DNA of 64,000 nucleotides from assembly GCF_016863615.1 (NCBI RefSeq), contig NZ_BOPF01000013.1, positions 62,001-126,000 of the forward strand. The letters run 5' to 3'. Under the pieces are notes generated by a model that was not told the DNA's origin, did no database searches, and saw only the letters and a program-made list of their open reading frames with translations. The position numbers and the translations under genes are program-made. How positions within the stretch are numbered: position 1 is the stretch's first letter; each line of letters starts with the position of its first letter. The DNA is from Virgisporangium aliadipatigenens. Its GTDB lineage: Bacteria; Actinomycetota; Actinomycetes; Mycobacteriales; Micromonosporaceae. Below, one piece after another: positions 25,362 through 35,800 of the stretch.

Positions 25362-26283
25362 GCCACGGCAGGCAGATCCGGTAGGCCTGGATCGTCGTGG
25401 GCTGGCCGTTGTCGTGCGACAGCACGATCGAGCCGGGCTTGGTGTCCTTCTTGATGGCGCCGACGATGCGCTGGACGTGCGCCTCGTCGTTGGGCGACTT
25501 GGTGTGGTCCCAGTCCCGCATGTCGTAGTCCCAGTAGATGGACTTCATGCCGTAGCCCTTGGCGATCTCGACCATCTTGTTGTCGAAGTTGCCACCGGGT
25601 GCGCGGAAGTACGGGATCTTCGCGCCCGGGACGGCCGCCATGATCGCCTCGTTGGTGTGGACCATGTCCCAGCGCATGTAGCCCTCGTCCTTCTTGGCGA
25701 GGTCCGTCAGGTGCTGCCAGGAGTGGTTGCAGAGCGTGTGGCCCTCCTCGGCGATCCGCTTCACCAGCTCCGGGTGCTTCTCCGCCCGGAAGCCGACCAG
25801 GCAGAACGTCGCCTTGACGTCGTGCTTCTTCAGCTCGTCCAGGATCGCCGGCGTGTTGATCGGGTCGGGCCCGTCGTCGAACGTCAGCGCCACCGAGTCG
25901 TCGCCGGTGCGCCGCACCGAGTTGCCCGGCCCGTACATGGGGTCACGCGGCGACTTCGACGGGCTCGCACCGGGCCGCGGTGAGCCGGACGGGTCGGCGC
26001 CGGACGGGGCGGACGGGGACGCGGTGGGCGACGGCGCCGGGTTGTCCTTCGCCGTCGGATCGCCGCGATGCGGGACACCCGCCTGCTCGCCCGTACCGGG
26101 TGGCGCGGCGTGGGAGGTCTGGCCGGCGTTGGAACGCGGCGTGTCGCCGCTGTCACCGAACGCCGGGCTGACAAGTGTCAACACGGCCGCCACCAGCAAA
26201 AACGGCAAGCGCACCCGTCCGTAGACGTAGGCCCACCCCTCCTGACGCACCCGGTGACGCGCCACTTTGGCCCCAGAAGTCAC
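25327..26283 (-). CDS. Polysaccharide deacetylase (NodB domain), membrane-anchored or secreted
   Basis: 318 residues. A basic N-terminus and one hydrophobic segment (LPFLLVAAVLTLVSPAFG) act as signal or anchor. A Pro/Ser/Gly-rich linker (about 45-115) leads to a carbohydrate esterase family 4 domain: TFDDGPDP (metal Asp and catalytic base), HSWQH (metal His), YFRAPGGNF, and LSHDNG. It removes acetyl groups from peptidoglycan, chitin oligomers or another N-acetylated glycan outside the membrane; the substrate is not resolved. The GTG start at 26283 could be slightly downstream. Confidence 0.9.
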   Translation of the reverse strand: MTSGAKVARHRVRQEGWAYVYGRVRLPFLLVAAVLTLVSPAFGDSGDTPRSNAGQTSHAAPPGTGEQAGVPHRGDPTAKDNPAPSPTASPSAPSGADPSGSPRPGASPSKSPRDPMYGPGNSVRRTGDDSVALTFDDGPDPINTPAILDELKKHDVKATFCLVGFRAEKHPELVKRIAEEGHTLCNHSWQHLTDLAKKDEGYMRWDMVHTNEAIMAAVPGAKIPYFRAPGGNFDNKMVEIAKGYGMKSIYWDYDMRDWDHTKSPNDEAHVQRIVGAIKKDTKPGSIVLSHDNGQPTTIQAYRICLPWLKEHFRLVALP

Positions 26284-26384
26284 CCGAGCACCATACGCGA
26301 CTGCCGTTCACTCTTGTGACGGAGCTCGATCCGGTTTTTCGGCTAATCTGGGACTTCTCTGTGTGCGGCGGACGGGGGTGGAGG

Positions 26385-26750
26385 GTGCGCACTGACTCGC
26401 GCACGCGGCTCTCCGCCCTGTTGGCGCTGCTGCTGGCCGTCCTGGTGCTGGCCCCGACGCGGGCCGGCGCGGACACGTCGACGGGCGGGTTCGGGCGTTC
26501 CGGGTCGCCGGCCGCGATCGGCGCGCCGCATGCCGGACAGCTCGCCCAGCCGCACCGTGACCAGGCCCCGCAGCTCGGCGGGGGTGCCTTCGGCGCCGCG
26601 TTCTCCGCCGCGCCGTGGGTCCTCGCCGCCGCGTCGCGCCTGCGGGCACTCCGTCTTTTCTTCGCGGGAACGTCCACCGCGGGCGCACCCGCGGGCCCTT
26701 CCGGGCCGGTTCACGTCTCCTGGTGGGGACGGGCACCGCCGCACGCGTAA
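26385..26750 (+). CDS. Small secreted protein, hypothetical
   Basis: About 121 residues from GTG 26385. A signal peptide (RLSALLALLLAVLVLAPTRAGA) is followed by a Gly/Ala/Pro-rich low-complexity mature region without recognised domains. The frame stays open upstream to 26175, but GGGGTGGAGG just before the GTG and the signal peptide support this start. A TAATCT -10-like box lies at about 26343. It ends 50 bp before secDF. Whether it is a genuine product or an actinomycete-specific spacer gene is uncertain. Confidence 0.5.
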   Translation: MRTDSRTRLSALLALLLAVLVLAPTRAGADTSTGGFGRSGSPAAIGAPHAGQLAQPHRDQAPQLGGGAFGAAFSAAPWVLAAASRLRALRLFFAGTSTAGAPAGPSGPVHVSWWGRAPPHA

Positions 26751-26800
26751 GCGCGTGTGAGCCCTTCTGCCCGTTTCTTACTTTCTATAGGAGAACCCCC

Positions 26801-29236
26801 TTGTCCCGCGCACTCTCCGTGCGCGCGGTGTTGGCTCTCGTGGTTGTCGGCGTCTCCGGTTGGCTCGTTGCCGACCGGCCGCCGAACCTGGGCCTCGACC
26901 TGCGCGGCGGCACCCAGATCGTGCTCGAAACGCGAGACGGCGATCTCGCGAAGGCCACCTCGAAGACCACCGACGAGGCGCTGGAGGTCCTGCGCCGCCG
27001 CGTCGACCAGCTCGGCGTGAGCGAACCGTCGCTGACCCGCTCCGGCGAGAAGCGGATCATCGTCGAACTGCCGGGCGTCCAGGACCCGGCGGAGGCGGTG
27101 GCGGTCGTCGGCCGCACGGCGCAGCTGACGTTCCATCCGGTGCTCGGCATCGGTGCCGACCCGAACGCCGCCCCCTCACCTACCCCGTCGGCCTCCCCGG
27201 GTGCATCCCCGGCGGCGTCCGCCTCGGCAGCGGCGTCGCCGGGCGCCTCCGCCTCCGCCGGCGCCGCGCCCTCGGGGAGCCCGTCGGCGACGGCCCCGCC
27301 CACGACCGGGCAGAACGGGGAGCTCACCCTCTCCGACGAGGACGGCGCCGAGTGGCTGCGCCTGGGCCCGGCCGTGATCGACGGCAGCCTCGTCGAGGAC
27401 GCCCAGGCCGGCACGGGGCAGTTCGCCGGCTGGCAGATCGACGTCGAGTTCCGGGGCAGGGGTCCGGACGCCTGGCAGAAGCTGACCGGCGAGGCCGCGT
27501 GCGCCCCGATGACCGATCCGAAGCGGCGGGTCGCCATCGTGCTCGACGGGAAGATCATCTCCTCGCCGCAGGTGGTCCAGGAGATCGGCTGCAACGTCGG
27601 CATGACCGGCGGCCGCACCTCCATCACCGGCCAGTTCAGCGGCGGTGAGGCGAAGGATCTGGCGCTGCTGATCCGCGCCGGCGGCCTGCCGGTGCCGGTT
27701 CAGGTGATCGAACAGCGCACCGTCGGCCCGACGCTCGGCGCCGACGCCATCGAGGCCTCCGCCCGCGCCGCCGTGCTCGGGCTCGCCGCCACGATCCTGT
27801 TCATCATCGCCGTGTACCGGCTGGTCGGCGGGCTGGCCGCGGTCGCACTCGTGGCGTACGGGCTGATCTCCTACGCGGCCCTGCTCGCCCTGGACGCCAC
27901 GCTCACCCTGCCCGGCCTCGCCGGGTTCGTGCTCGCGATCGGCATGGCCGTCGACGCCAACGTGCTCGTCTTCGAACGCGCCAGAGAGGAGTACGCCGCC
28001 GGTAAGCGCACCATGCGGCAGGCCATCGACGTCGGGTTCGACAAGGCGTGGTCGGCCATCCTCGACTCGAACGTCACCACGCTGCTCGCCGCCGGCCTGC
28101 TCTTCTTCCTCGCCTCGGGGCCGGTGCGCGGGTTCGGGGTGACGCTGTCGATCGGCGTGATCGCGTCCATGTTCACGGCGCTGGTGCTGAGCCGCGTGCT
28201 GGTGACCTGGGCGCTGCGGCGGCGGTTCGTATCGAAGCGGCCGGGTATCACCGGGCTCGGCGGGATCGGCAGGGTCCGCGCCTGGCTCGAGGAGAAGGAC
28301 CCCGACATCATGGGCCGCCGCAGACTGCTGCTCACGATCTCGGCGGTGGCGGTCGTCGTCGCGATCCTGGGCATCGGGCTGCGCGGGCTCAACTGGGGCG
28401 TCGAGTTCACCGGCGGGCGGCTGGTCGAGTACAGCGCGGCCGGCGTGAGCGTCGACGAGGCCCGCGCGGCGGTCGCCGGGACCGGCCTGGACCGGGCCGT
28501 CGTGAACGCCTCCGGCGACGGCAACATCAGCGTGCGCTCGGGCGGGTTCGACGACGCGGCCGAGCAGAAGGTGCGCGCCGCGCTGGCCGCCGGGAGCGAC
28601 GGCGGCGTGCAGCGGCTGCGCGACGAGCAGATCGGCCCCAGCCTCGGCGACGAACTGCGCAACAAGGCGTTGATCGCCCTCGGCGTGGCGTTGGCGGCGC
28701 AGCTGACCTACCTGGCGTTCCGGTTCCGCTGGCAGTGGGCCGCCGCCTCGGTGGTGGCGATGCTGCACGACGTGGTGATCGTGGTGGGCTTCTTCGCCTG
28801 GCTCGGCAAGCCGATCGACGGTGTCTTCCTGGCCGCGATCCTGACCGTCATCGGCTACTCGGTGAACGACTCCGTCGTGGTCTTCGACCGCATCCGCGAA
28901 CTCGTCCGCGGGGCGCGGAAGGAGGCGTTCGCGACGCTGGCCAACCGGGGCAGTCTGCAGACCGTGCCCCGAACGGTCAACACCGGCCTCGGTGCGATCT
29001 TCGTGCTGATCGCGCTCGCCGTGCTGGGGCGGGACTCACTGGTCGATTTCGCCCTTGCACTGCTGGTCGGCGTTCTGGTCGGCACATACTCGTCGGTGTT
29101 CTTCGCGACGCCGCTGGCTATCGTCTTCGAGTCCCGGCCCGGTGGGCTGGTGCCGACGTTGGACGCTCGGGTGCGCGCCGCCGCTCGTGCCCGTTCCCCC
29201 AAGAACGCCCCCAAGAGAGTACGGACGAGGAGTTGA
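26801..29236 (+). CDS. secDF: Fused protein translocase subunit SecDF
   Basis: 811 residues joining SecD and SecF in one chain. SecD part: first membrane helix, LGLDLRGGTQIVLE, VLRRRVDQLGVSEP, and the TM4 motif VDANVLVFERAREE. SecF part: LNWGVEFTGGRLVEY and YSVNDSVVVFDRIRE. Twelve membrane segments are expected. SecDF uses the proton gradient to pull secreted proteins across the membrane after SecA/SecYEG. A Pro/Ala/Ser/Gly-rich insertion (about residues 124-173) interrupts the P1 periplasmic domain. TTG 26801 follows AGGAGAA; GTG 26819 is an alternative. No yajC or ruv genes are adjacent, unlike the usual separate secD/secF locus of actinomycetes, so this may be a second copy. Confidence 0.9.
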   Translation: MSRALSVRAVLALVVVGVSGWLVADRPPNLGLDLRGGTQIVLETRDGDLAKATSKTTDEALEVLRRRVDQLGVSEPSLTRSGEKRIIVELPGVQDPAEAVAVVGRTAQLTFHPVLGIGADPNAAPSPTPSASPGASPAASASAAASPGASASAGAAPSGSPSATAPPTTGQNGELTLSDEDGAEWLRLGPAVIDGSLVEDAQAGTGQFAGWQIDVEFRGRGPDAWQKLTGEAACAPMTDPKRRVAIVLDGKIISSPQVVQEIGCNVGMTGGRTSITGQFSGGEAKDLALLIRAGGLPVPVQVIEQRTVGPTLGADAIEASARAAVLGLAATILFIIAVYRLVGGLAAVALVAYGLISYAALLALDATLTLPGLAGFVLAIGMAVDANVLVFERAREEYAAGKRTMRQAIDVGFDKAWSAILDSNVTTLLAAGLLFFLASGPVRGFGVTLSIGVIASMFTALVLSRVLVTWALRRRFVSKRPGITGLGGIGRVRAWLEEKDPDIMGRRRLLLTISAVAVVVAILGIGLRGLNWGVEFTGGRLVEYSAAGVSVDEARAAVAGTGLDRAVVNASGDGNISVRSGGFDDAAEQKVRAALAAGSDGGVQRLRDEQIGPSLGDELRNKALIALGVALAAQLTYLAFRFRWQWAAASVVAMLHDVVIVVGFFAWLGKPIDGVFLAAILTVIGYSVNDSVVVFDRIRELVRGARKEAFATLANRGSLQTVPRTVNTGLGAIFVLIALAVLGRDSLVDFALALLVGVLVGTYSSVFFATPLAIVFESRPGGLVPTLDARVRAAARARSPKNAPKRVRTRS

Positions 29237-29238
29237 GC

Positions 29239-29721
29239 ATGGACATCGAGCGGGTCAACCTGCCGGGTATCGGGATGCAGCACTCGGTGACCACCTCGCG
29301 TGGCCGCCGCCTGGGTGTGGTGTCCCATCACACCGGCCGCCGTGACCTGGTCGTCTACGACAAGGACGACCCCGACTCGACCGTGGTCAACGTGGCGCTC
29401 ACCCCCGACGAGGCCAACGTCGTCGCCGAACTCCTCGGCACGGCCCGCATCGTCGAGCGCCTCGCCGAGCTGAACCGCCAGGTCGAGGGCCTGGTCACGC
29501 AACAGATCGCGATCCCGGCCGGATCGCCGTACGACGGGCGTACGCTCGGTGACACCCAGACCCGGACCCGCACCGGCGCCTCGATCGTGGCCGTCGTGCG
29601 GGACCGGGAGGTGTTCGCCAGCCCCCGCCCCGACTTCCGGTTCGTGGCCGGTGACGTGATCGTGGCGGTCGGCACCGCCGACGGCACCAACGCGGTCGCG
29701 TCGATCCTGACGGACGGATAG
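29239..29721 (+). CDS. K+/H+ antiporter regulatory subunit (TrkA-C domain, KhtT-like)
   Basis: 160 residues. The C-terminal ~80 residues form a TrkA_C/RCK_C ligand-binding domain (GSPYDGRTLGDTQTRTRTGASIVAVVRD, FRFVAGDVIVAVGT); the N-terminal half matches the KhtT regulatory region. In Bacillus KhtT binds c-di-AMP and controls the KhtU antiporter. RBS GAGGAG; it starts 2 nt after the secDF stop and 8 nt before the antiporter gene, so the three are one transcription unit. Confidence 0.88.
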   Translation: MDIERVNLPGIGMQHSVTTSRGRRLGVVSHHTGRRDLVVYDKDDPDSTVVNVALTPDEANVVAELLGTARIVERLAELNRQVEGLVTQQIAIPAGSPYDGRTLGDTQTRTRTGASIVAVVRDREVFASPRPDFRFVAGDVIVAVGTADGTNAVASILTDG

Positions 29722-29729
29722 GGGCGCGC

Positions 29730-30905
29730 ATGCACGGGATTCTCTTGGTGGAGATCGGCGCGATCATCCTGAGTCTCGGACTGCTCGCCGCCCTGGCGTC
29801 CAGGTTCTCGATCTCGCCGATCCCCTTCTACCTGATCGCCGGCCTCGCGTTCGGCACCGGCGGCGTGTTGAAGTTCGACGAGAGCGAGTCGTTCATCGTC
29901 GCCGGCGCGGAGATCGGCGTCATCCTGCTGCTGTTCACCCTCGGCCTGGAGTACACGGCGGCGGAACTGGTCGGCACGCTGCGTTCCGCCGCCCCGGCCG
30001 GGCTGCTGGACCTGGTGCTCAACTCCGCACCCGGCGTCGCCGTCGCGCTGATCCTGGGCTGGGGGCCGGTGGCTGCCGTCGCGATGGGCGGCGTCACCTA
30101 CGTGACCTCCTCCGGGATCACCGCCAAGGTGATGGGCGACCTCGGCTGGCTCGGTAACCGCGAGACGCCGGTGGTGCTGTCGCTGCTGGTCTTCGAGGAC
30201 CTCACGATGGCGGTCTACCTGCCGATCCTCACCGCGCTGCTGGCCGGTGCGGGGCTGCTGGCCGGATCGATCACGCTCGCCATCGCCGCGGCGACGATCA
30301 CCGTGGTGCTGCTCGTGGCGCTGAAGTTCGGCCACGTGGTGGAGCGGTTCGTGGCCAGTGACAGCGAAGAGGTGCTGCTGCTGAAGGTGCTCGGCCTGAC
30401 GGTGCTGGTCGCTGGGGTGGCCGCCGAACTGAAGGTGTCGGCGGCCGTCGGGGCGTTCCTGGTGGGCATCGCGCTGTCGGGGCCGCTGGCGCACACGGCG
30501 CGGGAGATGCTGACGCCGTTGCGCGACCTGTTCGCGGCGGTGTTCTTCGTGCTGTTCGGCCTGCAGACCGACCCGGGGTCGCTGATCCCGGTGCTCGGCA
30601 TCGCGGTGCTGCTGGCGTTCACCGGCCTGATCACCAAGGCGGCGACGGGCTGGATCGCGGCGTACCGGGCCGGCCTGGGCATCTCGGCCCGCTGGCGGGC
30701 GGGAGCGGCGCTGCTGCCGCGCGGGGAGTTCAACATCGTCATCGCCGGTCTGGCGGTCACGGCCGGCGTCAACGAACGGATGCGCCCGCTCGCGGCGGCG
30801 TACGTGCTGATCGTGGCGGTGGTCGGCCCGATAGCCGCCCGCGGCGCCGAACCGCTCGCCAAATGGATCACGGCACGCTCGAAACCTAGCCTGGTCAAGA
30901 GCTAG
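29730..30905 (+). CDS. CPA2-family cation/proton antiporter (KhtU/KefB-like)
   Basis: 391 residues, 11-12 membrane helices across the whole length. Sodium/hydrogen exchanger fold with GEFNIVIAGLA near the end, TLGLEYTAAEL, YVTSSGITAKVMGDLG and LLVFEDLTMAVYLP (the ED pair of the CPA2 ion site region). Probably exports K+ in exchange for H+, gated by the TrkA-C protein encoded just upstream. No NAD-binding RCK domain is fused, consistent with the two-subunit KhtTU type. Confidence 0.9.
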   Translation: MHGILLVEIGAIILSLGLLAALASRFSISPIPFYLIAGLAFGTGGVLKFDESESFIVAGAEIGVILLLFTLGLEYTAAELVGTLRSAAPAGLLDLVLNSAPGVAVALILGWGPVAAVAMGGVTYVTSSGITAKVMGDLGWLGNRETPVVLSLLVFEDLTMAVYLPILTALLAGAGLLAGSITLAIAAATITVVLLVALKFGHVVERFVASDSEEVLLLKVLGLTVLVAGVAAELKVSAAVGAFLVGIALSGPLAHTAREMLTPLRDLFAAVFFVLFGLQTDPGSLIPVLGIAVLLAFTGLITKAATGWIAAYRAGLGISARWRAGAALLPRGEFNIVIAGLAVTAGVNERMRPLAAAYVLIVAVVGPIAARGAEPLAKWITARSKPSLVKS

Positions 30906-30909
30906 CTGC

Positions 30910-30915
30910 GAGACT
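30910..30915 (+). promoter_or_regulatory. Leaderless -10 (GAGACT) of the DUF1801 gene
   Basis: GAGACT followed by 7 nt and ATG 30923, matching the NANNNT-N7-ATG pattern seen elsewhere; no Shine-Dalgarno sequence. Confidence 0.4.
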
Positions 30916-30922
30916 GTGCCGC

Positions 30923-31291
30923 ATGGCGGCGAAGAGTGTGGACGAGTACGTCGACGGGCTCGACGGGCCGAAGCGTGCGCTGGTCGACGAATTGCACGCG
31001 CTGGCGCGCGAAGCCGTGCCGGATGCCTCCGTGGCGATCAAGTGGGGGCATCCGGCGTGGATCCATCCGTCCGGGACGATCCTCTTCATGATCAGCACGC
31101 ACGCGAAGCACGTCAACTTCGCGCTCACGCCGAGCACGCGGGAAGCGTTCGACGAGGAGCTGACCGGCTACGAAACCGGCAAGGGCTTTGTCAAGCTCCC
31201 GTACGGAAAGCCGCCGCCGTCCGACGTGCTGCGCCGGATGATCGAATACCGCGTGCGCGAGCACGAGGACGACGGCGTCCTCTGGATGTGA
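30923..31291 (+). CDS. DUF1801 (YdhG-like) protein
   Basis: 122 residues of the YdhG/DUF1801 alpha/beta fold: VDEYVDGLDGPKRALVDELHALA, IKWGHPAWIHPSGTILFMIS, HVNFALTPST, and the end GYETGKGFVKLPYGK. Such proteins are soluble with a frataxin-like fold; their role is poorly known. Ends one base before the convergent gltD stop. Confidence 0.88.
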   Translation: MAAKSVDEYVDGLDGPKRALVDELHALAREAVPDASVAIKWGHPAWIHPSGTILFMISTHAKHVNFALTPSTREAFDEELTGYETGKGFVKLPYGKPPPSDVLRRMIEYRVREHEDDGVLWM

Positions 31292-31292
31292 G

Positions 31293-32810
31293 TCAGCGGG
31301 CGGCCGTCAACGGGCGGCTGCTCGGGACCACCGGCGACGGGAGCGTGCCCTCGGCGCCGAGGTAGCCGTGGATGCTCGCCGCCGCCGCGCGCCCCTCGGC
31401 GATCGCCCAGACGATCAGGCTCGCGCCGCGGTGCATGTCGCCCGCCACGAACACCCCAGGGACCTGCGTCTGCCAGTCCGCGCCGCAGTCCACCGTGCCC
31501 CGGGTGGCCAGGCCCAGTTCGCCCAGCAGCGGCCCGGCGTCGGTGCCCTCGAAGCCGATCGCCAGCAGCACCAGGTCGGCCGGGAGATCGCGTTCGGTGC
31601 CGGGCACCACGGTCATCAGGCGCCGGCCGTCGACCTTCTCCACCCGCACCTCGGCGATCCGCACCGCCGTCAGCTGCCCGTCGACCCCCACGAACTCCTG
31701 CACCGCGACGGCGAAGACGCGTTCGCCGCCCTCCTCGTGCGCCGGGTACTCGCGCAGCACGAACGGCCACGTCGGCCACGGGTCGCGGTCCTCGTCGCGG
31801 TGATCCGGCGGTTCGGGGTAGATGTCGAGCTGCGTGACGCTCGCCGCGCCCTGCCGGTGGGCCACACCCAGGCAGTCCGCCGCGGTGTCGCCGCCGCCGA
31901 TGATGATCACGTGCTTGCCGTGCGCGTGCACCGGTCCCCCGGCGGGAACGCCGTGCAGGCCGCTCAGCACCGGCCCGTGCGCCGGACGGGCCGGCACCGC
32001 CGGGTCGAGGCCGGCGACCTCGCGGTTGGCGGGCACCAGATGTTCCATCGCCAGATGAACGCCGCGGAGACGACGGCCCGGAGTCTCCGGCGTGTCCCGG
32101 CTCTGCAGGGCGCCGCAGGCGAGCAGGAGCGCGTCGTGCCGCTCCCGCAACTCCCGGACGGAAACCGACACCCCGACGTCGACGCCGGTCTCGAACGTCA
32201 CGCCCTCGGCCCGCAGCTGCGCGAGGCGCTTGTCGATGACCGTCTTCTCGAGCTTGAAGTCGGGAATCCCGTAGCGCAGCAGCCCACCGATCGCGTCGTC
32301 GCGCTCGTAGACGGTGACGTCGTGACCGGCCCGCGCCAGCTGCTGCGCGGCGGCCAGCCCGGCCGGCCCGGAGCCCACCACGCCGACCGAACGCCCCGAC
32401 GGCACCCAGCCCGAGTGCGGCGACAGCTCCGCCCGGTTGGCGATCTCCACCTCGATCTGCTTGATCGTCACGGGGTCGTCGCCGATCCCCAGGACGCAGG
32501 CCGCCTCGCACGGCGCCGGACACAGCCGCCCGGTGAACTCCGGGAAGTTGTTCGTGGCGTGCAACGACTCCGCGGCGGCCGCCCACTGGCCGGTGCGCAC
32601 GAGGTCGTTCCAGTCCGGGATGCGGTTGCCGAGCGGGCAGCCGTCGTGGCAGAACGGGATGCCGCAGTCCATGCACCGCGTCGCCTGCTCGCCGATCAGC
32701 TGTTCCTGAGCCGGCGGGTAGACCTCTTTCCAGTCCCGCAGCCGGATGGGAACCGGCCGGCGGGCGGGCAGGCGACGCGGGTAGCGCATGAAGCCGTTCG
32801 GGTCAGGCAC
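31293..32810 (-). CDS. gltD: Glutamate synthase small (beta) subunit
   Basis: 505 residues. The N-terminal Cys-rich region coordinates [4Fe-4S] clusters ([23 protein letters not shown]). An FAD site ([21 protein letters not shown]) and an NADPH site ([14 protein letters not shown]) follow, with the final [18 protein letters not shown]. It passes electrons from NADPH to GltB. A Pro/Gly/His-rich insertion of about 25 residues ([18 protein letters not shown]) precedes the NADPH-binding fold, compared with the usual ~480-residue subunit. The start overlaps the gltB end by 8 bp. Confidence 0.95.
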   Translation of the reverse strand: MPDPNGFMRYPRRLPARRPVPIRLRDWKEVYPPAQEQLIGEQATRCMDCGIPFCHDGCPLGNRIPDWNDLVRTGQWAAAAESLHATNNFPEFTGRLCPAPCEAACVLGIGDDPVTIKQIEVEIANRAELSPHSGWVPSGRSVGVVGSGPAGLAAAQQLARAGHDVTVYERDDAIGGLLRYGIPDFKLEKTVIDKRLAQLRAEGVTFETGVDVGVSVSVRELRERHDALLLACGALQSRDTPETPGRRLRGVHLAMEHLVPANREVAGLDPAVPARPAHGPVLSGLHGVPAGGPVHAHGKHVIIIGGGDTAADCLGVAHRQGAASVTQLDIYPEPPDHRDEDRDPWPTWPFVLREYPAHEEGGERVFAVAVQEFVGVDGQLTAVRIAEVRVEKVDGRRLMTVVPGTERDLPADLVLLAIGFEGTDAGPLLGELGLATRGTVDCGADWQTQVPGVFVAGDMHRGASLIVWAIAEGRAAAASIHGYLGAEGTLPSPVVPSSRPLTAAR

Positions 32811-35800
32811 GGACCGCCTCCATCACCGCCGACGCCACGTCGCGGCCCTCCTCCTCGGCGGCGCGCATGACGTCCAGCACTCGCTGGTAGTCACGAGGGG
32901 TGACGGCGGTGAAGTCGTGCACCGCGTTCGCCCAGTCCCCGAGAATACCCTCGGCAACCGTCGAACCCGTTTCGGCGAGATGACGTTCGACCAGCGCGCG
33001 GACCTTCTCCTGGGCCTGCGCCGAGAGCGGGGAGAGGTCCACCAACTCCTTGTTGACCTTGTCGGGGTCGAGCTTCCACACGTAGGCGAGGCCGCCGGAC
33101 ATTCCCGCCGCGAAGTTGCGCCCGGTCGCCCCGAGCACCACCACGGTGCCGCCGGTCATGTACTCGCAGCCGTGGTCGCCGACGCCCTCGACGACGGCCG
33201 TGGCGCCGGAGTTGCGCACGCAGAAGCGTTCGCCGACCCGGCCGCGCAGGTAGACCTCGCCGCGGGTGGCGCCGTAGAGCACCGTGTTGCCCGCGATGAT
33301 CTGCTCCTCCGCCTTGTACGGCACCGACTCGTCCGGCCGGATGATCAGCCGGCCGCCGGAGAGCCCCTTGCCGACGTAGTCGTTGCCGTCGCCGATCAGC
33401 CGCAGCGTCACGCCCTTCGGCACGAACGCGCCGAACGACTGCCCCGCCGTGCCGCGCAGCACGAACTCGATCGTGCCGTCCGGCAGGCCGTCGCGGTGCC
33501 GGCGCACCACCTCGCCGCCGAGCATCGCGCCGACGCTGCGGTGCTCGTTGCGGACCGCGAACTCCACCTTCACCGGGGTCCGCGAGTCCAGCGCCGGGCC
33601 GGCCGCCGCGATGAGCTGGTTGTCCAGCGCGCGTTCCAGCTTGTGGTCCTGCTTGGTCGCCTGGCGGCGCACCGCGCCCTCGTCCAGTTCGGGCACGTAG
33701 AGCAGCGGCGTCAGGTCCAGGCCGTGCGCCTTCCAGTGGTGCACGGCCGGCCGGACGTCCAGCAGGTCGGCCCGGCCGATCGCCTCGTCCAGCGTGCGGA
33801 AGCCCAGTTCGGCCAGGTAGCCGCGGACCTCCTCGGCGAGGTACTCGAAGAACGTCTGCACGAACTCCGGCTTGCCGGTGTAGCGCTCACGCAGCTTCGG
33901 GTTCTGCGTGGCGATGCCGACCGGGCAGGTGTCCAGGTGGCAGACCCGCATCATGATGCAGCCCGACACGATCAGCGGCGCGGTCGCGAACCCGAACTCC
34001 TCGGCCCCCAGCAGCGCGGCGATCAGCACGTCGCGGCCGGTCTTCAGCTGCCCGTCGGCCTGCACCACCACGCGGTCGCGCAGCCCGGACAGCAGCAGCG
34101 TCTGCTGGGTCTCCGCCAGGCCCAGCTCCCACGGGACGCCGGCGTGCTTGAGGGAGTTCAGCGGGGAGGCGCCGGTGCCGCCGTCGTGGCCGCTGATCAG
34201 GATGACGTCGGCCTTGGTCTTGGCGACGCCGGCCGCGACCGTGCCGACGCCGACCTCGCTCACCAGCTTCACGTGGATGCGGGCGGCCGGGTTGACGTTC
34301 TTCAGGTCGTAGACCAGCTGCGCCAGGTCCTCGATCGAGTAGATGTCGTGGTGCGGCGGGGGCGAGATGAGGCCCACGCCGGGCGTGGCGTGCCGGGTCT
34401 TCGCGATCCACGGCCACACCTTGTTGCCGGGCAGCTGGCCGCCCTCGCCGGGCTTGGCACCCTGCGCCATCTTGATCTGGATGTCGTCGGCCTGGACGAG
34501 GTACTCCGTCGTCACGCCGAAGCGGCCGCTGGCGACCTGCTTCACGGCCGAACGGCGTTCCGGGTCGTAGAGGCGCTCGGCGTCCTCGCCGCCCTCGCCG
34601 GTGTTCGACTTGCCGCCGAGGCGGTTCATCGCGATGGCCAGCGTCTCGTGCGCCTCCATCGAGATCGAGCCGTACGACATGGCACCGGTGGCGAACCGCT
34701 TCACGATCTCGCTGACCGGTTCGACCTCGTCGATCGGCACCGGCGGACGCTCGCCCAGCTTCATCTGGAACAGCCCGCGCAGCGAACCGGCCTCGGCCGC
34801 CAGCCTGTCCACAGTGGACGTGTACTGCCGGAAGACGTCGAACTGCCGCGAACGCGTGGCGTGCTGCAGCAGGAACACCGTCTGCGGGTTGAACAGGTGC
34901 AGTTCGCCCTCGCGCCGCCACTGGTACTCGCCGCCGACCTCGAGCTGGCGGTGTGCGCGCTCGGCCTCGTTGGCCGGGTACGCCTTGGCGTGCCGGGCCA
35001 TGATCTCGGCGTGGATCTCCGGCAGGCCGATGCCCGCGATCTTCGAGGGCGTGCCGGTGAAGTAGCGCTGCACCAGGTCGTCGGAGAGCCCGACCGCCTC
35101 GAACACCTGCGCGCCGCAGTACGACGACACGGTGGAGATGCCCATCTTCGACATGATCTTCAGAACGCCCTTGCCGAGCGCCTTCACGTAGTTGCGCACG
35201 GCCTTCTTCGGCTCCAGCCCGGTCAGGAACCCGTGCCGGATCAGGTCCTCCGCCGACTCGAACGCCAGATACGGGTTGACCGCCGACGCCCCGAACCCGA
35301 GCAGCACCGCCACGTGGTGCACCTCGCGACAGTCGCCGGACTCCACGATCAGCGACACCTGGGTACGGGTCTGCTCCCGCACGAGGTGCTGGTGCACGGC
35401 CGCCGTCAGCAGCAGCGACGGGATCGGGGCCAGGTCGGCGTTGCTGTCCCGGTCGGAGAGGACCAGGATGCGCACGCCGTCCTCGATCGCCTCGGAGACG
35501 CCGCGCAGGATCTCCACGAGGCGCGCCTTGATACCCGTGGCGCCGTCCCGCAGCCGGTACAGCCCGGAGACCCGCACCGCCTTGAACCCGGGCAGGTCGC
35601 CGTCCTCGTCGATGTTCACGATCTTGGCGAGCTCGTCGTTGTCCAGCACCGGGTAGGGCAGCTCGATCTGGCGGCAGCTGGCCGGCCCCGGGTCGAGCAG
35701 GTTGCCCTCCGGGCCGATGGTGCTCTGCACGCTGGTGACGAGTTCCTCGCGGATCGCGTCCAGCGGCGGGTTGGTCACCTGGGCGAACAGCTGCGTGAAG

